64,000 nucleotides of DNA from Mucilaginibacter rigui (GTDB lineage Bacteria; Bacteroidota; Bacteroidia; Sphingobacteriales; Sphingobacteriaceae), in assembly GCF_014773275.1 (NCBI RefSeq), contig NZ_JACWMW010000001.1, positions 1,116,001-1,180,000 on the forward strand, read 5' to 3'. The position numbers and the translations under genes are program-made. Shown one piece after another: positions 19,872 to 32,200 of this stretch (positions are counted from its first letter, which is position 1; every line of letters starts with the position of its first letter). The notes below the pieces were generated by a model. That model saw only the letters and a program-made list of their open reading frames with translations. It was not told the origin of the DNA and ran no database searches.

Positions 19872-20147
19872 ATGATGACGGCCAATAACTATTTAACGCA
19901 GGAAGCCAAAGCTTTTGTAAAACGCAAAGGTGGCCCCGATGAAGTAATTCGGGTAGTACCCGACCATCAGCACAGAGGTGCATCCCAATGCTATCAGCTG
20001 TACACCGCTTTTGAAGAAATGCCTGATAACCTTGGCCGTATTTTATTTGATGAGCAGGGATATTGGATCTATGATGGTGACCAATTATCTATTGCAGAGC
20101 AGGAACAGCTCGCCGATTTTATTATTAATTATGTAGAAAGGCTATGA
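19872..20147 (+). CDS. Small hypothetical protein overlapping a Cdd1-family gene
   Basis: 91 residues, soluble, acidic at the C-terminus, with no signal or membrane segment. I do not recognise the family. The body reads like a small alpha/beta protein (DEVIRVVPDHQHRGASQCYQ, then LGRILFDEQGYWIYDGDQL) and ends in a helix (SIAEQEQLADFIINYVERL). A TATATTTG box at 19845-19852 could be a -7 element, but no matching -33 box is obvious. The stop overlaps the start of the next gene (ATGA), so both products are probably made together; a shared function is inferred from this alone. Confidence 0.7.
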   Translation: MMTANNYLTQEAKAFVKRKGGPDEVIRVVPDHQHRGASQCYQLYTAFEEMPDNLGRILFDEQGYWIYDGDQLSIAEQEQLADFIINYVERL

Positions 20148-20638
20148 AAAAAACAATCAACTACCGGTTGACTGTGGCCGAAAAGCAAGTGCTTAAAACC
20201 AAAAAGATAAGCCAAAAGCAATTGCAGGATTACGCGACCGATGAAATTTCCAGTTTGCTGAGGGCATCAGCTCAGCGTACAAAGGAATTGAACGCGCTGG
20301 CCGAATTTCAAAGCATCCCCTCACTCGGTATCAACTTTGCAGAAGAACTGATAAGTCAGGGTTATTATACATTGGACCAACTCAAAGGGAAATCGGCGGT
20401 GGAATTGTTTGATGCTTTTGAACAGCATAGCGGCACATGGGCCGATCCATGTGTAGAAGATTCGTACAGACTGTTGGTACACTACATTGAAAATCGTGAT
20501 AATACCAAACGCTGGTGGGATTTTACTGCCGAACGCAAAGCCTACCGCAAGCAATACGGTTACCCGGCTGACCGGCCTAAAAAACCATGGTACGAGAGCG
20601 GGGAATACCCTAAAATGAACGATTATCTGCAAGGTTGA
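20144..20638 (+). CDS. Cdd1-type helix-hairpin-helix protein
   Basis: 164 residues, cytoplasmic. The central part (about 50-105) matches the Cdd1 'pathogenicity locus' family: a helix-hairpin-helix-like segment (IPSLGINFAEELISQGYYTL, LKGKSAVELFDAFEQHSG), then a Cys and a helix (PCVEDSYRLLVHYIEN), then paired Trp (RWWDF). The role of this family is not established; the fold suggests DNA or RNA contact. The N-terminal region (ISQKQLQDYATDEISSLL) and the C-terminal KAYRKQYGYPADRPKKPWYE extend beyond the usual core. The start overlaps the stop of the 91-residue gene. A strong hairpin terminator follows about 70 bp downstream. Confidence 0.75.
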   Translation: MKKTINYRLTVAEKQVLKTKKISQKQLQDYATDEISSLLRASAQRTKELNALAEFQSIPSLGINFAEELISQGYYTLDQLKGKSAVELFDAFEQHSGTWADPCVEDSYRLLVHYIENRDNTKRWWDFTAERKAYRKQYGYPADRPKKPWYESGEYPKMNDYLQG

Positions 20639-20709
20639 TAATAAGACTATATTATATAAGGCCATAGCCGCATAATAATTAGAGAGATTGAAGTTAAACG
20701 AATACTATC

Positions 20710-20739
20710 AAAGCCCGTAAATACACATTTACGGGCTTT
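20710..20739 (+). terminator. Rho-independent terminator after the Cdd1-type gene
   Basis: Perfect 13-bp stem AAAGCCCGTAAAT with its complement and a 4-nt ACAC loop, ending in TTT and followed by TTTTAATAATATTT a few bases on. It closes the two-gene unit and insulates katG. Confidence 0.8.
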
Positions 20740-20791
20740 GTGATGTTTTAATAATATTTCTTAATCTGGTATATGGGTTTATAACTTTTAA

Positions 20792-23167
<2,376 letters not shown>

Positions 23168-23193
23168 AACAAACACATCTTAACATCTGATAT

Positions 23194-23220
23194 AAAAAGG
23201 CACCATGCGGTGCCTTTTTT
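23194..23220 (+). terminator. Rho-independent terminator of katG
   Basis: GGCACC-ATGC-GGTGCC hairpin, extended by A/T pairs, directly followed by six T. It is a textbook intrinsic terminator 27 bp after the katG stop. Confidence 0.92.
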
Positions 23221-23380
23221 GTTGCAATATTTTATATGTTACACACTGTCACAAAGCGAACATCTGCCGTTCGGTATCGAACGCTTTACATGAACGTTTG
23301 TTTGTTAAATAGTTAATAATCAATTGTATATAATTGTGGCTTGAAAAATGTGGTAAGCGTGTAAAGATCAGCGTAACTGA

Positions 23381-26011
23381 ATGGAAGAACATGTATGGGA
23401 TTTGGTTGAAAAATTTATCTCGGGCGATATCAGTCGCGCTGAGGTGAAGGAATTGCAATCATTGCTGGTTTTGTATCCCAAATTATACCTGTTAGTAAAA
23501 GATTTCCTGATCACCTACCAGGATCCCTATCCGCAGGTAAGCCCGCAGCAAATACAAGCTTTCCTGAAAAAGGTTGAACATGGCGAAGCTAAGAAGTGGG
23601 GCGTAAAGAGTACGTGGAAAAAATTAGGTAATGTTATTACCCGTGAAGCAACCATGGCCGGGCAGTTTTTTAAAGTTGCTGTACGTAACCTGCAAAGAAA
23701 CAGTAGTATCTCTGCTGTTAACATAAGTGGTTTGGCTGTTGGTATTGCGGGGGCAGTGCTTATTTTACTTTGGGTACAAAACCAGTTAAGCTACGATCAG
23801 TTTCATACTAATAAGGCCCGCATATACCAGGTATTTAACCGCACCAAAATAAATGGTACATTGCAGGCATGGCCTAGTACACCTATGCCACTTGCCCCTG
23901 CATTAAAAGCTGATTATGGACAGGTTGAAGAGTCCGTACGTACAAATTGGGTAGGGTCATTCGTATTAAAGAACGGTGACAAAAAGCTGGAAACACAAGG
24001 CCTTACTGCCGACCCTGCTTTTTTAAAACTATTCAGTTTCCCACTGCTTAAAGGTAATGCCAATACGGCGTTAAACAATGTGCATTCCATTTTACTTACA
24101 CAAAAGCTGGCCAAAAAACTTTTTGGTGATACCGATCCGGTAGGGAAGTTTATAGCTGTAGATAGTACGGCTAATTTTACCGTAACCGGGGTGCTAAAAA
24201 ACCTGCCTAATAACACTCAGTTTAGTTTTGAATACATAGTGCCTTTTGATTATATGAAAGAGGTGCACTGGTACAACACAGATTGGCAGTTTAACAGTTT
24301 GCAAACTTATGTAATGCTAAAAAAAGGCGTTACAGAAGCTACTGCTAATAAACTTTTCAAGGATATTTACCGCCGCTACCCGGGCGAGAAGCTTAATGAT
24401 GCTTTTGTACACCCAATGGGCAAATGGTGGCTGTATTCAAACTATGAAAATGGCCGGTTTGTTGGAGGTCGATTAAATACGGTTCATTTGTTTACCGTAA
24501 TTGCTTTGCTTATTATTTTCATTGCCTGCATCAATTACATGAACCTGGGCACGGCACGCAGCGCAAGGCGTGCAAAAGAGGTTGGCATCCGTAAGGTTGC
24601 CGGGGCGGAACGTTTATGGCTTATTAAACAGTTTTTGGGAGAGTCTTTATTGGTAGCGTTTGTAGCAGGGGCGTTGGGGCTGGTACTGGTACAACTGGCG
24701 CTGCCATGGTTTAACGGAGTAGTTGACAGAACCTTGTTAGTGCCTTATGATAAACCATTTTTTTGGCTTGTAGCAGTTGGGTTTATAATACTAACAGGTG
24801 TTGTTGCAGGAAGTTACCCGGCGTTTTATTTATCGGCATTTAAACCGGTAAAAGTGTTGAAAGGAACTGTACAAGCCATGCACGGGTTAATTAATCCCCG
24901 CAGGGTATTAGTGGTGGTGCAATTTACCCTGGCAATTGTATTTATAATTAGCACTACGGTTATTTACAGGCAAATTAATTATGCGCAAAAACGTGATACA
25001 GGTTACAAGGTTGATAACCTGGTCTATATCTACATAAAGGGTGATATAGCAAAAAATTATACAACCATACGTAATGATTTAGTAAACAGCGGTGCTGTAA
25101 GCAGCATTACACGTACATCATCGCCTATACAGGATATATGGGGTGACAATGACCAATATCAATGGGATGGCAAATCCCCGGGTTTGCGGCAGTCATTTGG
25201 TGAAAACTCTACCGACCACGATTTTACCAAAACCTTCGGACTAAAATTACTGGCGGGTCGCGATATAGATATTGCGGCTAACCCAACTGATACCAGTGCT
25301 GTATTGCTTACAGAGCAGGCCGCCAAAATAATGAATTTTAAAAATCCTGTAGGGCAAACAATTAAAGCATGGAATGGTAATTATCATGTTGTAGGCATAG
25401 TAAAAAACTACGTAGCAATATCGCCGTTTGCGCCATCGCTGCCTATTATTATTCGTGGCGCGGACAGGAAGCTTGGTACTATTACCTTAAAGCTAAATAC
25501 CCAAAATTCCGTAGCCGATAATATCAATAAGATCAGCACTGTATTTAAACAGTATAACCCCAATTACCCCTTCGACTTCAAGTTTCTGGACGAATCATAC
25601 CGGATAAAATTTCAGGAAGAACAGCACATCGGGCAAATGGTAGCCGTTTTTGCGGGCCTCACTATCTTTATATCGTGCCTGGGTTTATTTGCATTGGCAG
25701 CCTGTATGGCAGAGGGGCGCACAAAAGAAATAGGGATCCGTAAAGTACTTGGCGCTTCTGTAGTAAGGATAACGGCTTTGTTAACAGGAGACTTCCTGAT
25801 ACTGGTGCTTATTGCATTTGCAATAGCTTGCCCTGTTGCCTGGTGGCTCATGAACAAATGGTTGCAGGGTTATCCTTACCACACCAATATCAATTGGTGG
25901 ATCTTCGGGCTTACCGGGCTGGCATCTGTATTGATAGCATTTTCAACGGTTAGTTCACAGGCTATTAAAGCTGCGTTGGCTAATCCTGCAAAAAGTTTAA
26001 AAACAGAGTAG
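23381..26011 (+). CDS. FtsX/MacB-type ABC transporter permease with N-terminal prefix domain
   Basis: 876 residues. A soluble N-terminal prefix of about 85 residues (DLVEKFISGDISRAEVKELQSLL) comes before a duplicated MacB/FtsX permease: a first helix (about 110-130) followed by the MacB-type periplasmic domain, an FtsX block of three helices (about 370-490), a second periplasmic domain, and a second FtsX block ending at the C-terminus. The motif AKEVGIRKVAGAERLWL and its second copy TKEIGIRKVLGASVVRI are typical of these permeases. Bacteroidota have many such ATPase-less genes, thought to work in efflux or lipoprotein handling with an ATPase encoded elsewhere. The prefix resembles the N-terminal sigma-binding region of FecR proteins by eye. 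The gene converges on the 26019-29060 regulator with only 7 bp between stops. Confidence 0.85.
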   Translation: MEEHVWDLVEKFISGDISRAEVKELQSLLVLYPKLYLLVKDFLITYQDPYPQVSPQQIQAFLKKVEHGEAKKWGVKSTWKKLGNVITREATMAGQFFKVAVRNLQRNSSISAVNISGLAVGIAGAVLILLWVQNQLSYDQFHTNKARIYQVFNRTKINGTLQAWPSTPMPLAPALKADYGQVEESVRTNWVGSFVLKNGDKKLETQGLTADPAFLKLFSFPLLKGNANTALNNVHSILLTQKLAKKLFGDTDPVGKFIAVDSTANFTVTGVLKNLPNNTQFSFEYIVPFDYMKEVHWYNTDWQFNSLQTYVMLKKGVTEATANKLFKDIYRRYPGEKLNDAFVHPMGKWWLYSNYENGRFVGGRLNTVHLFTVIALLIIFIACINYMNLGTARSARRAKEVGIRKVAGAERLWLIKQFLGESLLVAFVAGALGLVLVQLALPWFNGVVDRTLLVPYDKPFFWLVAVGFIILTGVVAGSYPAFYLSAFKPVKVLKGTVQAMHGLINPRRVLVVVQFTLAIVFIISTTVIYRQINYAQKRDTGYKVDNLVYIYIKGDIAKNYTTIRNDLVNSGAVSSITRTSSPIQDIWGDNDQYQWDGKSPGLRQSFGENSTDHDFTKTFGLKLLAGRDIDIAANPTDTSAVLLTEQAAKIMNFKNPVGQTIKAWNGNYHVVGIVKNYVAISPFAPSLPIIIRGADRKLGTITLKLNTQNSVADNINKISTVFKQYNPNYPFDFKFLDESYRIKFQEEQHIGQMVAVFAGLTIFISCLGLFALAACMAEGRTKEIGIRKVLGASVVRITALLTGDFLILVLIAFAIACPVAWWLMNKWLQGYPYHTNINWWIFGLTGLASVLIAFSTVSSQAIKAALANPAKSLKTE

Positions 26012-26018
26012 GGTTGTA

Positions 26019-29000
26019 CTACTTCATCAACTCCCGCTGTATATCAAATAAAAACTCAAACAGGTTAATCTCTGTTGGGATCTGTAACTTTTTGCGCAGG
26101 CGGTAACGGCTGATCTCTACCCCTCGAACAGAAATAGCCATTAACTGGGCAATTTCTTTGCTGGATAAGTTCATGATCAGATATGCGCAGAGTTTCAGTT
26201 CCTGCTGATTGATGGCTGGGTAGCGGTCTTTTATAATAGTTAAAAAACCTGCATGTACCTTATCAAAATGGATGGAGAACTGTTCCCATTCCTCATTTAT
26301 TTTATTTTCCCCGGCTAAAAGGCGCAATATTTTTTTGATCTCGCCGGCCTCTACCATGTCCTTACCAGATTTTTGCAGGGTTTGCAATTCATCCTTCACC
26401 TTAAGTAAAAACTCCTTTTTTTGTACAAGGTTTAATGCCGAGGATGCCAGTTCTGATGTTTTAAACTCTATTTCAGACTGCAACATTTCATTTTTAAGTT
26501 TCACCACTTCTTTTTCAGAACGCTCCAGTTCCAGCTGATGCAGGTAAGCTATTTGCTTTTGTTCTTCTTCATTTTTTTGCTGTTGAATAAGCAGTTCCTT
26601 CTGTTGTTTGATGATGTGGCGCTTTTCCTGTAGTTTGTATAGGTAATACAGTATCCCTGCAATCATAAACAGGTATATGATGTACGCCAGTACCGAGCCA
26701 TACCAGGGTGGATTGATATTGAAAGTATAGCATGCTACAGCCGATTCGTTATTTTGATGGTTACGCGCTTTTACTTTAAAGGTGTAGTTGCCTGCCGGTA
26801 AATTAGTGTAATCTTTTTCCGATTTTTTTGACCATGCCGACCATTCCTGATCAAACCCTTCTAATAAATAACTATACTCGGCATTTGATTGCTCCTCAAA
26901 AATTGGTGATGAATACTCAAAATGCAACGAACGCCACTTGTAGCCAAGTGTGAGCGTATTACTTGCCGTTTGTTTGCCATTATCGTTAACATGATCAAAA
27001 TAACCACCGTAAATTACACTATCAGTAGTTGAAGTAACTTTAACTTTACGGATGTATACATTTAAGGCATGTATGTTTTGTTTGTATTTAGCATAGTTAA
27101 TATGATAAAATCCATTTTCGCTGCCTACAAATATATTGTTGGCATTAATGGGATAAACATTTTCAAAACCGCTGAGTATGCGGTTATTTAACTCGGGGAA
27201 GTTGATGATAGTTGGTGTTGCAGAATAATCAACCACGCCAAGGCTTTTGCCCTGTACAAACCAGATATTGCCTGCATTGTCTTCCTGCAGGTATCTTAAA
27301 CTGCGGTCGCCAAATATGTTTTTGAACTGCGCCGATGGTTTAAAATGATCTGTTTTAACATCATATTCATAAATACCTTTTTCGGTGGCTACTACAACAC
27401 GCCCTTTTACTTTAAAAACAAAATTGTTGAGGTTAGATGGCAGGCCTTGCGCACTTGTATAGGTTTTGATCTGATCATTGTCGGGGTTTAACTTATAAAC
27501 TCCGCGATAGGGGTGCGATGTCCAGATAATGTTATTACTATCAATTTGTACAAAACGTGCCGACTCATAATATTTTGCTACACTGCCTTTATCAATTAAG
27601 GAGTTGCCCTTGTTTTCAAACAAACGCACGCCATAATAATTACCTGCAGCTATAAGCGGGGTACCAGCCTTGTTTTTTAAAGGCTGAAAGATCCAAAAAC
27701 CGGTGCTGTTATAAATAGGGGAAAGCTTATCATTCAAAACTTCAAAGATCCCATCGTCGCGGCCGGCCAGTAAATGCCCGTCAACCGCGGCAATATTCCA
27801 TGTTTGGCCTTCAGCAACCTGCTTAAAGTTACTTTTAAGATAGCTCAGATCTGTAGTATTACCTACCGGCAATTCATACGCACCGTTAGATAATGCAAAG
27901 TACAGGTTGTTTTTGTACAACGCAGTTGCATAGCCCCCGCCATCTTTAAATACCGCCGGGTTAATATGCTTAACAGCGTTATTATAGGCAATAAAATCTA
28001 TTCCATTATCAAGCCCTAACCAAATATTGTGGTTAACATCGGCATACATAAAGCGTACAAAAATATTCTGCAGGCCTTCTTTTTTGCCAATATTTTCTAT
28101 CACGTTGCCATTTTTATCTATTTGGTAAATACCGTTAATATAAGTACTCACCAGGTAGGTGCCGTCATCAAGTGCTGTAGCAGCCGAAAAATGCTGATGA
28201 TTGTTAATGCCAAAACCAGTAAGGTTAAAGTATTTAAGTTTATTACCCGTTAGCAGGTACAAACCATCTTTAGCTGTGGTAACCAGGCTCGATGTATCAT
28301 TAAACTTTGATACCGAAGTAATGTAAAAACCCTTAGGCAGTTCTTTCTTATCTATAAAAGGTCGCCAGTTATTATTAACATAGGTCAAAAGGCCCTTTTG
28401 CTCGTCGTGTGCTATTAATTTGCCCTGATAAGTGCCCAGGAATAACCACGAGCGGGAGCGGTAGACGGTTATTTTATTATTACCAAACCTGATTATCTTA
28501 TCGTGCGAACGGAAAAAAACCTCGTTGCCATGGCTGGCAATATCCCATATATCAGAAAATTCCTGGTCGGCTTTAGGAATAAGTTCTTTTAAGGATGTAA
28601 ATGCAAGCTGCCCGTTTTTAGCCGGCGAAAAATATCCTATCTCATCCTGGCCGCCTACATACAACCTTTTATCGCTCCCAAACTCAAGCGAACGTACAAT
28701 TGTTTTATTGGGCAGGGGATATAACTGCCAGTACGAACCATCAAAAACAAGTACGCCCTCATTATTCGCAAAGTACATACGGCCCTGTGCATCCTGGCGT
28801 ATTTTCCAGTTTTGGGTGCCCGCGTTGTACTGTCTTTTCTCGTAGTTTATTGTTTTACGCTGGCCAATATAGGTTTGCGGCATAGCATTTTGCATGCATG
28901 CAAGTAGTGGTATTAAGAGTAATGCCTTTAAAAACAGTCTTTTATATCGGGTTAGCAAAATTTTACCAGGGTTTATAATTGGTGCACTAATATCTGTGTT

Positions 29001-29060
29001 TTTAAACGATTTTTCAATGTTGTGTAGCAGTGATGTAGTGCCAAATTTCATTTTAGGCAT
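26019..29060 (-). CDS. Membrane-bound one-component regulator: propeller sensor, Y_Y_Y domain, LuxR-type HTH
   Basis: 1013 residues. The order is a hydrophobic signal or anchor (about 42-60), a periplasmic beta-propeller sensor of two-component-regulator repeats (about 70-690), a triple-tyrosine Ig-like domain (about 715-770, NLPAGNYTFKVKARN), one membrane helix (about 778-800), a cytoplasmic coiled coil rich in Glu/Gln (about 800-900) and a C-terminal helix-turn-helix (NLSSKEIAQLMAISVRGVEI, about 955-980). There is no histidine kinase, so it links outside glycan sensing directly to DNA binding, as in SusR-like regulators. It is divergent from the SusC at 29264 (203 bp) and is the likely regulator of the beta-glucan locus. 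The ATG used gives about 30 extra residues before the hydrophobic segment; a later start (TTG near residue 32) is possible. Confidence 0.88.
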   Translation of the reverse strand: MPKMKFGTTSLLHNIEKSFKNTDISAPIINPGKILLTRYKRLFLKALLLIPLLACMQNAMPQTYIGQRKTINYEKRQYNAGTQNWKIRQDAQGRMYFANNEGVLVFDGSYWQLYPLPNKTIVRSLEFGSDKRLYVGGQDEIGYFSPAKNGQLAFTSLKELIPKADQEFSDIWDIASHGNEVFFRSHDKIIRFGNNKITVYRSRSWLFLGTYQGKLIAHDEQKGLLTYVNNNWRPFIDKKELPKGFYITSVSKFNDTSSLVTTAKDGLYLLTGNKLKYFNLTGFGINNHQHFSAATALDDGTYLVSTYINGIYQIDKNGNVIENIGKKEGLQNIFVRFMYADVNHNIWLGLDNGIDFIAYNNAVKHINPAVFKDGGGYATALYKNNLYFALSNGAYELPVGNTTDLSYLKSNFKQVAEGQTWNIAAVDGHLLAGRDDGIFEVLNDKLSPIYNSTGFWIFQPLKNKAGTPLIAAGNYYGVRLFENKGNSLIDKGSVAKYYESARFVQIDSNNIIWTSHPYRGVYKLNPDNDQIKTYTSAQGLPSNLNNFVFKVKGRVVVATEKGIYEYDVKTDHFKPSAQFKNIFGDRSLRYLQEDNAGNIWFVQGKSLGVVDYSATPTIINFPELNNRILSGFENVYPINANNIFVGSENGFYHINYAKYKQNIHALNVYIRKVKVTSTTDSVIYGGYFDHVNDNGKQTASNTLTLGYKWRSLHFEYSSPIFEEQSNAEYSYLLEGFDQEWSAWSKKSEKDYTNLPAGNYTFKVKARNHQNNESAVACYTFNINPPWYGSVLAYIIYLFMIAGILYYLYKLQEKRHIIKQQKELLIQQQKNEEEQKQIAYLHQLELERSEKEVVKLKNEMLQSEIEFKTSELASSALNLVQKKEFLLKVKDELQTLQKSGKDMVEAGEIKKILRLLAGENKINEEWEQFSIHFDKVHAGFLTIIKDRYPAINQQELKLCAYLIMNLSSKEIAQLMAISVRGVEISRYRLRKKLQIPTEINLFEFLFDIQRELMK

Positions 29061-29263
29061 TTACCTGCCATACATTTGATACCCATAAACCAATTGCTCC
29101 GGCAAAAATTATAAACCAATTTAAAACCGTTAACTAATGCTTTAAGCCAAATGTATGACCGTGCATTTTTATGCCCGAAAAAATTATGTATGAATAAACT
29201 TTACAATTAACCAAAGGCCGACACCAATCAGGCCAATTAACTTAAATTATCAATTTAAACCTT

Positions 29264-32200
29264 ATGCAATTAAGACTCAAGTTTTTCGTGGGTATTGCTT
29301 TGCTCTTATGTTTTATTAGCCAGGCGGGCCATGCCCAATCCCTGCGTATAACCGGTAAAGTAACCCAAAAATCCGACGGACAATCATTGCCCGGCGCATC
29401 AGTAACCGTTAAAGGAACAACAACAGGTGTTGTTACAGATGTAAATGGTAATTACACATTAAGCATTCCACAAGGCGGTGGTACTATAGCTGTCACGTTT
29501 GTAGGCATGACAACTATAGAAAGAAAAATAACCCAGGCCGGCGAACAAAACTTTGCTTTAGAGGATAACATGAACAACGCCCTTAACGAAGTTGTTGTTA
29601 TTGGTTACGGTACCCAAAAAGTAACCAAAGTGTCGGGCGCAATTTCAACAGTAAAAAGTTCAGACATCCAAAAACAAAACCCGGTGCGTGCAGAAGAAGC
29701 CATACAGGGCCGTGCAGCGGGTGTTACCGTTGTACAAAGTGGTACACCTGGTTCAACACCAACAGTAGTTATCAGAGGGATAAACTCTTACAGTGGTGCA
29801 GGTGCGCTGGTGGTTATTGATGGTGTAATGCAGGGGTTAAGTGACATGAACGCTGTAAACCCGGCTGATATTGAATCGATAAGTGTGCTTAAAGATGCAT
29901 CGGCCACTGCTATTTACGGTGTTAAAGGCGGTAATGGCGTTATTGTGGTAACAACCAAAACCGGCCGTAAAAACATGAAAACCGAACTGACTGTAAACAG
30001 TAGCTACGGTGTGCAGGAAATAGCCAGGTACATCCCTGTTTTAAATGCTACCGAATATGGAGCAATGGTGAATGAGGGAAGTGTTATATCAGGCGGCCCG
30101 GTAATATTTCCTGATCTGTCTGTACTCGGCGTTGGTACCAACTGGCAAAAAGAAGTATTTAAAACCGCCCCTTTGCAACAACACAACATTGGTGTACGCG
30201 GCGGCAGCGAAACGGTAACTTACTTCCTGGCCGGCGGTTATACAAGCCAGGGAGGTATAGTTGGCGGCAGCGATAAATCCAGGTTTGACCGTGGTAACTT
30301 CACCGCTAACCTTGATTTTCAGCTTACACCCAAACTGAAATTTATATTGAACACCACCGGTGTAATATTAAATTCAAAAGGTATCCAGGAAAACTCCTTT
30401 AACAGCGTTATTGGTAGTGCACTTAATTTTGACCCAACTGTACCGGTTTATAATACTGAAAATACAGTTGGTAAATACGGCTACAGTAACCTGATCCTAT
30501 CTGAGGTTTATAACCCTTTAACTAAACTTGATAATACCTATAACAAAAGCCTGGGTAATAAGCTTTACGGTAAATTTGAGATGCAATATGATATATTAAA
30601 GAACCTGAAACTAACCAGCAGGTTTGGATATACCAAGTACGATGCTAATAGCAAGAGCTTTACCCCACTTGTGTTTTACGGGCCGCTGAATGTTGACAAC
30701 AGCATGAACGCTGATGGCTCAACGGTACTTGACAAGCATAACAGCGTAAACCAGGATAAAATAAGCAACTTTAACTATACCTGGGAAACATATGCCAATT
30801 ACAATTTTAAAGTAGCTCAAGACCATAATTTTGAAACCGTATTAGGTTTCTCAATGGCTAAAACATCAGGGAATGCGGCTGGTGCCAACAGGCAGGATGT
30901 TCCGTTCAACTCGTGGACATTTGCCGATTACAGTGCAGCTACCGGTACAAACACCGCTACCAACCCATCGGCAAGCGGTGGCTATTACTACCAGTATTTC
31001 AGCCGTAACTTATCGTATTTCGCCAGGTTGAACTATGACTACAAAGAAAGGTACCTTGCATCTTTCACCGCACGCCGTGATGGGTCAACAGCTTTTGGTG
31101 AAGACAGGAAGTTTGCCAATTTCTATTCGGGATCAGTAGGTTGGGTTGCAAGTAAAGAAAGTTTCTTCAACGTTTCGGCTATCGATTTCTTAAAGATAAG
31201 AGGTAGTTATGGTACAGTTGGCAGCGATATAACACCTACACAGGCTGCCAGCATTGTAACCGGCGGGCCCGATTACGGCCCTACTGCAAACAGTAACGGT
31301 TATAATTTCAACAACGTATTTTATCCGGGTTCTACATTAGGTTCAACGGTTAACCCGCTGCTTGGCTGGGAAACACAGAAACAGGCAAACTTTGGGTTTG
31401 ATATAACGATGTTAAACGGCAAATTGAATATCACTGCTGATTATTACGAAAAGAGAGTATCAGGTTTGATCTTTCAACCCGGTAGAGCTCTTGTAACGGG
31501 TACAATACCATTACCCGATGGTAACATTGGTTCAACAAAAAACAGCGGGCTTGATGTAACAATTGGCTATAACGAAAAAATAGGAAATTCGTTTACCCTG
31601 GGCAATACGTTTACTGTAACTACAGTGAAAAGCCTTGTTACTGCAACAAACAGTGATGGTACAGCCAAAATATTTGGTGGCAGCTACTTTAATGGCCAAT
31701 CGCAACAGGTAACGGTATTTGAAAAAGGCCAGGCACCGGGATATTTCTATGGTTATAAAACCGATGGATTGTTCCAGAATACTGCCGATGTTGCCGCATG
31801 GGCTACGCAACCGGGTGCTAAACCGGGCGACATCCGCTTTGTAGATGTAAATAAAGATGGTGTGATCAATGCTGATGACCGCACTAACATAGGCAATCCA
31901 TTCCCTAAGGTTACCTTGGGCTGGACGCTGACCATGAGTTATAAAAACTTTGACTTTAACGCATTCACTTATGCCTCTATCGGAAACGATATTTACCGTG
32001 CTTATGAGCGTAACGGTAACTACACCAATAAATACCGTGGTGTATTAGCCAGATGGACCGGCGAGGGTACAACCAATGATGCCCGTTACCCAAGGTATAC
32101 CTTTACTGATGATAACAGCAACATTCGTGCATCTGACAGGTATGTGGAAGACGGCACATTTGTGAAGGTCAAAAATATACAATTAGGCTACACTCTCCCT

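Noticed and set aside
29061..29263. CCAATT words upstream of the second susC as copies of the fucose element
   Set aside because: Only the short AT-rich word is shared; the TCCATTTTAAAGCAG half and the fixed spacing are missing, so this is likely chance.
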